Positions 9,717 to 18,595 of a stretch of DNA of 64,000 bases are shown one piece after another (the stretch's first letter is position 1; every line of letters begins with the position of its first letter). The notes beneath the pieces are model-generated. The model did no database searches and had not been told where the DNA came from. It was given only the letters and a program-made list of their open reading frames with translations. The stretch lies in the NCBI GenBank assembly GCA_037176705.1, contig CM073885.1, positions 92,380,501 to 92,444,500 on the forward strand. The letters are read 5' to 3'. A program made the position numbers and the translations under genes. The DNA comes from Molossus alvarezi. Its lineage: Eukaryota > Chordata > Mammalia > Chiroptera > Molossidae.

Positions 9717-9730
9717 AAAAGCTATGGGTT
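9717..9730. repeat. older HAL1 target-site duplication, left copy
   Basis: AAAAGCTATGGGTT, matched at 15464-15477 as AAAAACTATGGGTT (13 of 14). It starts with AAAA after AT, the preferred form of L1 endonuclease sites. Confidence 0.8.
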
Positions 9731-10955
9731 AGATTCTGGCCAAGATGGCAGCATACATATATGTGGTACTCACCTCCTCCCACAGCCACATCAAAACTAC
9801 AATTAAAGTACAGAATAACTATAATTCAAAACAACCTGAAATCTTGCTTAATAGAAGTCCTACGACTAGGGAATTAAAAAAGCAGCCACATTGAAACTGA
9901 TAAGAGAGGTGGAGTTGCAGTACAGACTGAGCCCACACCACATGTGGTAGATGAAAATTGGAAGGGACATCTCAGCAGCAAAGGTGCCACCTGAGGAGCA
10001 AGGGGTCCCAGCCCAGGGGTCCAGTGCCAGGAAAAAAAGTTTCCATAATTTCTAACTGCAAAAACCAGTGGGGATTGAGGGAGAAGGAGATGGTAGGCAA
10101 CTGGACTCCCAGGCAGTTCCTCTTAAAGGGCCCCCACAGTGACTTACTCCCTCTGAGCTCCAGCAATGGGGATGCAGTTAAAAAGGAACCAGAGGCATAC
10201 AGGGAGGATTGGTGTCTGGCATCAGAGTGAGAGGTGGGGGCACAGCTCTTCCCTAGACAGAAGTGCTGGCAGAGACCCCTGTTCCTCTGATGAGCCCTTC
10301 CCCCACAGAGCTAGCAGGTAGGCCTATGCTGGTGATTCCCTGAGGCCCCATGCCACCCAACTTTTAGGCCCACCAAGCTGTTTCCAGTGGCCTTCCCATT
10401 ATGAATGGCCTGTCTTGGCACATGCCTCAGATATTCCTAAAATCTCTCAAACAAGCAATATATGGCCTCAGAGTGCTCTATACATCTTTTTAAGTGTCCC
10501 CAGTCCTGACACTAGCAGCAGCTGGCCTTGGTTGGCAGCTTGATCTTACCTGGGCACCTTCAAGCCCAGCGCACATAGCATCCACCTGCAGATCACTTTG
10601 TAGCTCATGTCAGGTGGTCCTAGACAGAACACAGGTAGTGGCTGACCTTGGCATGTACCTCTCAGGAGGCCCTAGAGACAGAGCACCCAGTGGACAGGTT
10701 TAGACCATGTCAAAGCATCACCTAAACACCCCCACAAGCAACATACTCAAGGGGAAGACTAAGCAGACACCAGAGCCCTGCTGAAGTAAGTCCTGTTCTA
10801 TGGAGCATGCCAATGCACGGCTGATCCTCCATGGTGGTCAGAAGTTGGTGGTGAGTGGTCCTACCCAGTCCTTGCAGCAGCTGATCTACCTGGGGTAAAT
10901 CCCTCCCATTGATGTGCCAATAGCAATCAAGGCTCAACTATAAGAGGAGAGTACA
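9731..10955 (+). mobile_element. older HAL1 (copy a), 5' UTR part
   Basis: Begins right after the target duplication with a diverged form of the L1/HAL1 5' start (ttctggccaagatggc). It follows the same order of landmarks as the younger copy at 10956: 'cctcccacagccacatcaa', a 'cctgaaat' block, 'gccacattgaaactg' and 'ccagtgccagg'. The younger HAL1 interrupts it at 10955. It ends in the middle of the long 5' UTR, which continues at 13208. Confidence 0.85.
10942..10955. repeat. younger HAL1 target-site duplication, left copy
   Basis: AAGAGGAGAGTACA, identical to 13194-13207 (the first As of the right copy merge with the poly(A) tail). Confidence 0.9.
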
Positions 10956-10980
10956 GGGACTTCCGGTCAAGATGGTGGCG
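10956..10980 (+). promoter_or_regulatory. HAL1 5'-end promoter motifs (ETS and YY1)
   Basis: The first bases hold ACTTCCGG (10959-10966, ETS-type site) and CAAGATGG (10968-10975, YY1-type site). Human L1 likewise starts near a YY1 site that positions transcription initiation. The pair is conserved in HAL1 copy d (complement at about 59080-59099) and decayed in copies a and c. The promoter role is inferred. Confidence 0.6.
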
Positions 10981-11130
10981 TAGGTAAACGCGGTATCGCG
11001 TCCTCCCACAACCACATCAAAGTTACAACTAAACTAAAGAACAACCATCATTCAAAACCGCCTGAAATCAAGCTGAATGGAAGTCGTACAACTACGGAGC
11101 TAAGGGGAAAAAAAAAAGCAGCTACATCCA

Positions 11131-11215
11131 GACCGGTAGGACGGGCGGCGGCGCGGCGGCGCGAGGGGGGGCGGTGGCGGCACAGCGGTGGCGGAACACG
11201 CAGCGGCGAGACGGG
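11131..11215 (+). promoter_or_regulatory. CpG-dense block in the HAL1 5' UTR
   Basis: A G+C-rich run with many CpGs (ggcggcggcgcggcggcgcg and neighbours) in an otherwise A+T-rich window. CpGs decay quickly in methylated retrotransposons, so their survival supports a young insertion. This is probably part of the internal promoter. Confidence 0.6.
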
Positions 11216-11881
11216 CTGGTCCCACACCCAAGCGTGGTGGATAAAAATCAGGAGGCTCCCGCGGCTGGGAAGGTCCTTCCTGAGGACTGAGGGGTCCCCG
11301 TCCCACACCAGGTGCCCCGTTCAGGGTTCCAGTGCCAGGAAGAGAAGTCCCCATAACTTCTGGCTGGAAAAACCAGCGGAAACTGAGGCTCAGGGAAGCT
11401 GAAGCGGCTGGAGCCCCAGGCAGCTCCCTAAAGGGCCCGCGCACGGACTTATGGGACTCTCTCTCTCTGAGCTCGGAGGGGAGGCAGCTCGAGGGGCACC
11501 AGAGACATACAGGGAAGAACTGAGCTGTTTGGCACTGGAGCAAGCGCTGGAGAGGGGCCTTCCTCAGGGACAAACGTGCTGTAAGAGGCCTTTGTTCCTT
11601 TGGTGAGCCCTTCCCGGGGGCGGCAGACAGAAGCCATATCTGGGACTCCAGCAACCTGGCTCACACTGGTAGCCCCGCCCTGCTGACTCCCTGAGGCCCC
11701 GCCCCGCCCCGCCCCACACAACTTTCAAGCTGTTGTCACTTGCTTAACCATAGGATTGGCCGGTCTTGGATCCTGCTTCAGGTTTTTCCTAAATTCTTTC
11801 AAACGAGCAGCACCGGGTCTCAGCGAGCCCCATACCGCTCATTAAGTAATACACAGAAACAAACACAGGGAGGCAGCCAAA

Positions 11882-12823
11882 ATGAGGATACAAAGAAACA
11901 GGTCCCAAATGAAAGAACAGAACAAAACCCCAATAAAAGAACTAAGCGAAAGGGAGATAAGCAACCTAACAGATACTGAGTTCAAAATACTGCTTATAAG
12001 GATGCTCAATGAACTTAGTGAGAACCTCAGTGAACTTAGGGAGGGCATCAAGAGCATAAAAAAGTACCAGTTAGAAATCATGGATACACAGTTAGAATTA
12101 AAGGAGGCATTAACTGAAATAAAGAATAATTTACACAGCTTCAATAATAGAGTATGTAGATCCAAGGAGCAAACCATCGATTTGGAATATAAGGAAGCAA
12201 AAAATCCCCAATCAGAAGAGCAAAAAGAAAAAAGAATCCAAAAAAATGAGGATAGAGTAAGGAGCCTCTGGGATAACTTCAAGCGTGCCAACATTCGCAT
12301 CTTGGGGGTGCCCGAAGGAGAAGAGAGAGAACAAGAAATCGAAAACCTGTTTGAAACAATAATGGCAGAAAACTTTCCTAACTTGGTGAAGGAAACAGAC
12401 ATACAAGTCCAGGAAGCACAGAGAGTCCCAAACAAGATGAACCCCAAGAGGCACACACCAAGACACATCATCATCAAAATGCAAAAGGTTCAAGACAAAG
12501 AGAGAATATTAAAAGCAGCAAGAGATAGGCAGATAGTTACCTACAAGGGAGTACCCATTAGGCTGTCAGCTGATTTCTCAAAAGAAACTTTGCAGGCCAG
12601 AAGGGAGTGGCAAGAAATATTTAGAGTGATGAAAACCAAGAACCTACAACCAAAATTACTCTATCCTGCAAAGCTGTCGTTTAGAATCGATGGACATACA
12701 AAAACTTTCCCAGACAAGAAAAAGTTAAAGGAGTTCATCACCACCAAACCATTATTATATGAAATGATGAAGGGTCTTTTTGAAGAAAAAGATAAAATGT
12801 ATGAACAAACAAAATGGCAATGA
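11882..12823 (+). CDS. HAL1 ORF1 protein (L1 ORF1p-like RNA-binding chaperone), intact
   Basis: An uninterrupted 313-codon frame ending in TGA. It encodes an L1 ORF1p-type protein, which forms trimers and coats its own RNA in cytoplasmic particles. Visible parts: a basic N-terminus (about 1-25), then a heptad-rich coiled coil (about 35-125). Next comes an RRM-like domain beginning at SLWDNFKRANIRILGVPEGE (about 130-220), then a C-terminal domain with ETLQARREWQEIF and LLYPAKLSFR. The last two blocks are the signature of the L1 ORF1p C-terminal domain. Length is close to the usual 330-340 residues. The start follows a long 5' UTR, and an ATG at the equivalent place is kept in copies a (13371) and d (57417, minus). 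No ORF2 follows. Whether it is translated is unknown. Confidence 0.88.
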   Translation: MRIQRNRSQMKEQNKTPIKELSEREISNLTDTEFKILLIRMLNELSENLSELREGIKSIKKYQLEIMDTQLELKEALTEIKNNLHSFNNRVCRSKEQTIDLEYKEAKNPQSEEQKEKRIQKNEDRVRSLWDNFKRANIRILGVPEGEEREQEIENLFETIMAENFPNLVKETDIQVQEAQRVPNKMNPKRHTPRHIIIKMQKVQDKERILKAARDRQIVTYKGVPIRLSADFSKETLQARREWQEIFRVMKTKNLQPKLLYPAKLSFRIDGHTKTFPDKKKLKEFITTKPLLYEMMKGLFEEKDKMYEQTKWQ

Positions 12824-13195
12824 ATGCATATCTATCAACAATGGAATCTACAAACAAAATGAACAGGAAGAACAGAAACATTCTCATAGATACAGAGAAC
12901 ATTTTGGTGGTTGCCAGTTGGGAAGGGGATTGGGGGAATGGGTGAAAAAGGTGAAGGGATTAAGAAGCACAAATTCATTGCTAGACTGACAAACCTCAAA
13001 GGGAAAGGGGTTGGGAGGGTGGGAAGAAATAAACCAAAGAACTTATATACATAACCAATGGACACAGACAATAATGTGGGAAAAAGTGGGAGGGGGGCGG
13101 GTGTAGGGAGGAGGGGGTCAATAGGGGAAAAATGTGGAACATCTGTAATACATTTTACATCCAACAATAAAGATTTGGAAAAAAAAAAAAAAAAA
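12824..13195 (+). other. chimeric 3' UTR and poly(A) tail of HAL1 copy b
   Basis: The first part (to about 12982) matches the 3' UTR of the other HAL1 copies ('gaacattttggtggttgcca', 'gggattaagaag'). From about 12983 ('agactgacaaacctc') onward it matches the 3' UTR of the L1 copies at 27535-27770, 29600-29815 and 37255-37460 ('accaaagaacttatat', 'ccaatggacacagacaat', 'aacaataaagat'). AATAAA is at 13166-13171 and the A tail begins at about 13178. Confidence 0.85.
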
Positions 13196-13207
13196 GAGGA
13201 GAGTACA
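13194..13207. repeat. younger HAL1 target-site duplication, right copy
   Basis: AAGAGGAGAGTACA directly after the poly(A) tail, identical to 10942-10955. Older HAL1 sequence resumes at 13208. Confidence 0.9.
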
Positions 13208-14612
13208 CAAAGCTCACATGGGAGGCACACCTCAAGTGCCCAGCTTGGATGATCAGGGAGGCTGTGCACAGGACCCTACAGAACACCCACTACATAGGCC
13301 ACTCTACCAGGCCCAGGAAATACAGCAGCTCTACCTAATACATAGAGACAAACAAAGGGAGGCTGCCAAAATGAGGAGACAAAGATACAGGTTCCAAATG
13401 AAAGAAGAGAACAAAACTCTAGGAAAAGAACTCAACAACATGGGATCAAGCAATCTACTAGATGCAGAGCCCAAACAACAGGTTATAAGAATGTTCAATA
13501 AACTTAGCAGAAGAGTAGATGAACTTAGAGAGAACTTAAAAGTGGAACGAGGAAAAAAAAACAGTCATAAATGAAGAATACATTACAGGCCATCAACAGT
13601 GGATTAAATAAAGTAGGGGATTAAATCAGAGATTTGAAAAATAAGGAAGCAAAAAACACCCAATTAGTACAAAAGAAAAAAAGAAACCAAAATGAGGATA
13701 GCGTAAGGAGGATCTGGGACAACTTCAAGTGTACCAACATTCACATCATGGGGGTGCTAAAGAAAAAGAAAGCAAAATTTGAAAACCTATTTGAAAAAAT
13801 GACAGAAAACTTTCCTAACTTGGTAAAGGAAAAAGATATACAAGTCAGGAAGCATAGTAAGTTCCAGACAAGATGAAACCAGGAAGGCCTACACCAAGAC
13901 ACATCATAATTAATGCAAAAGGTTAAAGACAAACAGAGACTCTTAAAGCAGCAAGAAAAAAGCAGTTAGTTACCTACAAGGGAGCTCCCATAAGACTGTC
14001 AACTGATTTCTCAACAGAAACTATGTTGGCTAGGGGACTTGGCAAGAAATATTCAGAGTGATGAAAAACAAGAACCTACAACCAAAATTACTCTATCCTA
14101 TAAAGCTATCATTAGGAATCGAAGGACAGATGAATAGCTTCCCAGACAAGAAAAAGCTAAAGAAGTTCGTCATCATCAAACCAGTATTATGTGAGACGTT
14201 AAAGAATCTTCTTTAAGGAAAATAAAAATATATATATTAAAATTGCAATAAATATATACCTATCAACAATTGAATAAAAAACAATAAACAAACAAACAAA
14301 ACAGAAACTGACTCAGAACATTTTGAGGGTTGTCAGGTGGCAGGGTCATTGGGGGGATGGGTGAAAAAGATAAAGGGATTAAGAAGTACAACTTGGTTGT
14401 TACAAAATACTCTAGGAATATAAAGTACAGCATAGGGAATATAGTCAATAACATTCTAATAACCATGAATGGTGTCAGATGGGTGCGAGATTTATCAGAA
14501 TGATCATTTAGTAAGTTATGTAATGTCTAATCACGGGTGTACACCTGAGACTAATATACTAATGTAAACCAACTATAATTGAAATAAGTAAAAATAAATA
14601 AATATAAAAAGA
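13208..14612 (+). mobile_element. older HAL1 (copy a), rest of 5' UTR, decayed ORF1, 3' UTR
   Basis: Resumes the 5' UTR after the nested insertion, then ORF1 (13371-14215, broken). The 3' UTR contains 'gaacattttgagggttgtc', 'gggattaagaagtacaa' and 'gtacagcatagggaatata', ending in an A-rich (aaat)n tail near 14612. This native-type tail also occurs in copies c and e and differs from the L1-like tail of copies b and d. No ORF2 is present. Confidence 0.85.
13371..14215 (+). pseudogene. decayed HAL1 ORF1 (copy a)
   Basis: Opens with an ATG and MRRQRYRFQMKEENKT, closely matching the start of the intact ORF1 at 11882. The first frame ends at a TGA at 13572-13574. Later blocks recovered in other frames include RIWDNFKCTNIHIMGV (near 13700), PNLVKEKDIQV, and C-terminal text around 14000-14160. 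At least two frameshifts and several stops separate them. Confidence 0.85.
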
Positions 14613-15463
14613 GCCAATGTAGACATGTACTAGACAACAGGGTGTAAAAATCCCATCTATATTTGATTGACACATACAATTTTGTGCTCTGACTTAATCA
14701 TATATAAAGTACCTATTTATAGTCAGTTATCCATTAACAAACCTTTCTTATTGAAGATCCTGGTTTTTTTATGTATCTCTACAATAAAAATAAGGATTTC
14801 ACTGAGCCTATTTCCTTATATCCTAAAGCCATTTTTCAAATCAGAGAGAATATGAAGCTTCTGTTTCCTATTAGCATTCTAATTTTTTTCTGAATTTGCT
14901 ATAGCTAAGTGAATATTGCAGTAGCCAGTCTTTAAGATGGTCCCACTGATCCCAACCTCCTGGTATTCACATCCAAGCGTGTGAAAAAATCTCTCCCTTC
15001 CCTGTTGAGTTTGAGCTAGTGTGTGTGGGCTAGATGCAGTGATTGGCTTCTAATGAAGAGAGAAAGACACAAGCAATAAAATGATAGGTCAGAAAAAGCA
15101 GGATGACTTCATTTTTTCTCTCTCTATGTAGCAGCATATATAACTACAAACTAAAGTCACCGAGTCACCCACTAAAATCCACATTAATTGAGTTTGGAAG
15201 TGGACCCTTCAGCTCCAGTCAAGTCTTCAGAGACTGCACAGCCTCAGCCCTGATCCACAGCCAGTCAGCCAAGCCACTCCCAGACAGCTGTAAAAGGACA
15301 CCTGGGAACTTTTGGAAATGACTGACACATCTTGATTGTGAGTGGTTTTTATATTTGTTAAAATTCAAATTATACACTTAAAATGGGTGCATTTTGTTAC
15401 ATGTAAACTATACTTCAGTAAAGTTGACTCTTTTTAAAAAATAATTTTTTTTCTTAAAGAAAG
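14613..15463 (+). other. probable 3'-transduced flanking DNA carried by the older HAL1
   Basis: This 851-bp stretch lies between the HAL1 tail and the right copy of the HAL1 target duplication (15464-15477), so it appears to have been inserted together with the element. It is ordinary-looking DNA with no HAL1 or RTE similarity. It includes an old mammalian repeat wording (tctttaagatggtcccac and following, about 14930-15070). It ends in an old L1 3'-end-like piece (aaaatgggtgcattttgtt, then a cagtaaag signal) and an A-rich run, consistent with a read-through transcript using a downstream polyadenylation site. Independent nested insertions are the alternative. Confidence 0.55.
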
Positions 15464-15477
15464 AAAAACTATGGGTT
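15464..15477. repeat. older HAL1 target-site duplication, right copy
   Basis: AAAAACTATGGGTT, 13 of 14 identical to 9717-9730. RTE coding text continues directly after it. Confidence 0.8.
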
Positions 15478-15665
15478 GCTCTGAAAGAAATAGCAAGCCT
15501 CAGCATTTGATTGTCTAATGCATAACCCGTATTGTGGACGGGAAGCCACTGTCAGGATGGATATGGAGAGACGAAAGACTTCCTGTCAGCAAAGGTGTCA
15601 AAGGTGCATTTCATTGTCATGCTATTTATTTAATCTGTACCCAGAATATCTTTTTAAGAACCCAA
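15464..15665 (+). mobile_element. RTE-clade LINE, last plus-strand segment (RT domain)
   Basis: Resumes the RTE right where 9730 stopped (KLWVALKEI). In another frame it gives GREATVRM and, near 15610-15655, LFNLYPEYLF, the block before the catalytic RT aspartates in RTE proteins. It stops near 15665, before the YADD region, which is absent from the whole window. The inverted 3' segment at 3345-4085 starts just after that point, so only some tens of codons were lost at the inversion. Confidence 0.75.
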
Positions 15666-16021
15666 ATTTCAGACCATTTGAGCCTATTAATGTTCTACAT
15701 TTTTTATTTGGTTGACTGATTGTTTCTTATGTTGTTCAAATTATCCTCCATTCACCATATTATTGAGAGAAGAGTGAAAATAAAGTTTACATATTGCTAT
15801 TTTTTTAAACTAAAATTACTATACAGACAGTACTATCACAACAAGAAGCAGTTGATGTTGGGCCTTTCATTGATTAATTAATTGATTAATATATTTGAAT
15901 ACTGTCCATCATACCTCCTTTTTCTCTTTCACATTGGCCTTTAAACACTACTATCATAGTAACCAGGACATTAAATTGCATTTGGTTTTATGTATATTTT
16001 TTACAAACTGACAATGAGTTA
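15666..16021. other. unique A+T-rich DNA, nothing recognised
   Basis: No reading frame or repeat family seen. Confidence 0.5.
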
Positions 16022-16120
16022 CGGGAGGCAGCCAATTGATATTTCTCTCTCACATCAATGTTTTAATCTCTCTCTTTCTAAAAAAAAAAAAAAATCAATA
16101 AAAATATATTTTTAAAAAAG
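16022..16120 (+). mobile_element. 5'-truncated Ves SINE
   Basis: Begins inside the SINE body ('gggaggcagccaattgatat', 'tctcacatcaatgttt') and ends with 'aatcaataaaaatat' and an A-rich tail. Confidence 0.75.
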
Positions 16121-16339
16121 AATAGCATTATCTCCGTTTCTGATGCACTGCCTTAACATATTTTATGAATAATTAAATGTAAAAACAAATTAATTAATGA
16201 AAAAACAAGTCAGCCTTGTTAGTTTTCTTGTAAAATGTTTTACACACCATAGAAACAAACAAAAAAAATCATATATAAACATTCCAAAATACAGATAAAA
16301 TGTATACATTACTAAATCATTCCACACATAAGAACAAAT

Positions 16340-16655
16340 TGAAGCTGACAGCCAACAGGGTGGGAGGCATGGGTGGAGGGTGAGGAGGGATGAAGCAATA
16401 AAAAAAGAAAAAAGAGAGAGAAAATACTCATGGATATAAACAACAGTGTGGTAATTTCTGGGGAAAAGGGAGTGTGGGGGGAAGTGGAGGAAGGTTCGGG
16501 GAGAATAAATGGTAGTAATGGATGGAGACTTGACTTGGGTTGGTGTACAGATGAAGTACAGTGTACAGATGAAGTGTTGTGGAATTATGCACCTGAAACT
16601 TGTAAAATTTTGTAAACCAGCATCACTCCAATAAATTCAATAAAAAGGGGAAAAA
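16340..16655 (+). mobile_element. L1 3' UTR fragment
   Basis: A G-rich block followed by 'atggatggagacttgactt', 'gcacctgaaacttgtaaaa' and 'ccaataaattcaataaaaa'. This is the end of an L1 3' UTR type common in laurasiatherian mammals. A partial 15-bp repeat (gtgtacagatgaagt) is doubled at 16539-16577. No ORF2 sequence is present. Confidence 0.6.
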
Positions 16656-16702
16656 AGAAAAAAGTGATACTCGGATCAAATAATATGTAAACAGGCAAAA
16701 AG

Positions 16703-16765
16703 ATAATTTATATATATGTATATATACATATATATGTAATATATACATACAAATATTAATATGTA
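16703..16765. repeat. AT-rich self-complementary microsatellite
   Basis: Alternating ta/at/gt blocks (tatatatgtatatatacata and neighbours) that can fold on themselves. Confidence 0.75.
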
Positions 16766-16785
16766 TATTTGTAAAAATAAAATAG

Positions 16786-17024
16786 TGCCCTGGCCAGGTG
16801 GCTTGGTTGGTTGGAGTGTCATCTATACACCAAAGGCTGCAGGTTCAATTCCCAGTTAGGGCATATATCTAGGTTTCAGATTTAATACTTTGTGGGGGAG
16901 TATAAGGGAGGCAATTAATTGATGTTTCTCTCACATCAATATTCCTTTCTCTTTCTCTCTCTCTCCCCCATTCCTCTCTCTCTAAAAATCAATAAAAACA
17001 TATCCGTGGGTGTGGATTAAAAAC
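16786..17024 (+). mobile_element. Ves SINE, full length
   Basis: Starts 'gccctggccaggtggcttgg'. The B-box-like 'ggttcaattcc' is at about 16850. The body holds 'aggcaattaattgatgtttc', the C/T-rich block lies at 16945-16985, and the tail includes 'aatcaataaaaacatatcc'. Confidence 0.9.
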
Positions 17025-17249
17025 TAATAATAAAAATAAAATAATTTAAATTAGTAAGAAATTAGAATAAATCATTGCTAAATTATATTTTTCCGAACTG
17101 AAAGAATGACTCAATATTTTAAAAAACCTATTGATGTTTAACAGCACATGGATCAAACAGAAAACACTATTAGATCTTTGTTAGCTGTGAAAAAAAAATT
17201 ATAAAATTTACATACCTACAGTATTTTAAAATTCTTTTAAAAGATAGTC

Positions 17250-18595
17250 TCTTTAATAAATGGTGCTGGGAAAGCTGGACAGCCACATGCAAAAGAATGA
17301 AAATGGACCACTATCTTATGCCATGCATAAAAATCAACTTAAATGGATTAAACACTTGAACATAAGACCTGAAACTAAAATTCCTAGAAAAAAACATAGG
17401 GGGTAGGCTCCTTCACATCAGTCACGTCAATAACTTTTTGGATTTGACACAAAAGTAAAGGCATTAAAAGCAAAAGTAAACAAGTGGGACTACACAGCCA
17501 ACTAAAAGCTTCCATAAATCAAAAGAAACCATCAATAAAATTAAAAGGCAGCCTATGGGATGAAAGAAAATATTTGCATATCACATATCTAGTAAGGGGT
17601 TAATATCCAAAATACACAAAGAACTCATAAAACTTAATAGCACATGCACACACACACACAAACACATACACACACACACATTTGATTAAAAAATTAAAAA
17701 ATAGGTAGAGGATCTGAATAGGACATTTTTCTGGAGAAGAAATATAAACGGCCAGCAGGTAGATAAAAATGTATTTACCATTACCATCAGTGAAATACAA
17801 ATCAAAAGCTCTTGTTAAAATTGCTATTATCAATAAGACAGCAAATAGCAAGTCCTAGCCAAGATGTGGAGGGAAGGAAACCAAATGCACTATTGGTAGG
17901 AATGTAAATTGATGCAGCCACTGTGGAAAACAATATGGAGCTTCTTTTAAAAAATAAACAGAACTGCCATATGAGTCAACAATTCCACATCTGGGTATTT
18001 ATCCAAATGAAACAAAAACACTACTGAAGAAGATATCCGCACCCCCGTGTTCATTGCAGCAATATTTATAATAGTCAAGACACCGAAACAACCTAACTGC
18101 CTATCAATTAATAAGAAAGTGAAATATTATTCAGCAATAAAAAAGGAAGGAAATCCTGCCATTTGTCACAACATAGATGAACCTGGAGGGTATTTTGCTA
18201 GATGAATAAATAGACAGAGAAAGCAAATACCACATAACTTCACTTCTATGTGGAATCTAAACAACAAAACAAATATGCAAAGTAAAACTAGACTCAGATA
18301 CAGAGGATACATTGGTAGTTGCCAGAGGGGAGGGGCTTAGGTAGGGTTGGGGAATGGGTGAAGAAGATCAACAGGAACAAAGTCCAGATATAAAATAAAT
18401 AAGTCACAGGGATGTAATGTACAGCATGGGCAATAAAGTCAATAATAATGTATTTATTTTGTATGGTGACAGATGGTTACTGGACTTTGATAATTTTTTC
18501 ACAATGTATACAAATATCAAATCACTATGTTGTACATCTATCTGAAACCAATGTAATCCTGCATTTCAAGTATACTTCAGTTTAAATAACTACAC
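17250..18595 (+). mobile_element. L1 3' portion (ORF2 C-terminus and 3' UTR)
   Basis: 5'-truncated L1. It contains 'aatggtgctgggaaa' and 'gtgggactacacagcc', then 'tgatgcagccactgtggaa', 'tttatccaaatgaaac' and 'aatattattcagcaataaa', all landmarks of the ORF2 end. The 3' UTR ('ggtagttgccagagggga', 'acagatggttactgga') follows. The ORF2 frame is broken by many stops, and a (CA)n run at 17641-17680 interrupts it. An older, more diverged L1 than the copies at 27-30 kb. Confidence 0.8.

Larger units (their letters stand above)
8870..9730 (+). mobile_element. RTE-clade LINE, continued (linker and N-terminal RT)
   Basis: Continuation of the RTE element after the provirus. Plus-strand translation gives MTEETLKAVKDR and then, near 9310-9350, the KSPGVDGI-type start of the RT domain (read as SPEVDGI here). 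IFKKGDAKECSNYRTIAL appears at 9450-9510 and IDYKKTFDFVDY at about 9675-9715, the latter including the block with the first RT aspartate. Stops and frameshifts are frequent. The element is cut again at 9717-9730 by the older HAL1 and resumes at 15464. Confidence 0.8.
10956..13195 (+). mobile_element. younger full-length HAL1 (copy b)
   Basis: A 2.24-kb LINE-1-derived element with a complete 5' UTR, one intact ORF1, a 3' UTR and a poly(A) tail, flanked by 14-bp identical target duplications. There is no trace of ORF2 (endonuclease or reverse transcriptase) between the ORF1 stop and the 3' UTR, which defines the half-L1 class. It must have been mobilised in trans by L1 enzymes. Perfect duplications, the pure A tail and the open ORF1 make it the youngest large insertion in the window. 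It sits inside an older HAL1 of the same orientation. Confidence 0.92.

Noticed and set aside
11100..11721. Long minus-strand open frames (184 and 90 codons)
   Set aside because: Shadow of the G+C-rich HAL1 5' UTR; no domain and no conservation in other HAL1 copies.
11842..12477. Minus-strand 211-codon frame
   Set aside because: Antisense of the intact HAL1 ORF1.
12824..12980. Possible ORF2 start after HAL1 ORF1
   Set aside because: The sequence is HAL1 3' UTR shared with copies a, c, d and e; no endonuclease motif in any frame.
16786..17024. tRNA-like sequences with A and B boxes
   Set aside because: They are the heads of Ves SINEs, not tRNA genes: no complete cloverleaf and dispersed copies with A-rich tails.
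17641..17680. Regular CA spacing as a possible array
   Set aside because: Imperfect microsatellite inside an L1, with no unique spacers; no CRISPR array is present and none is expected in a bat.
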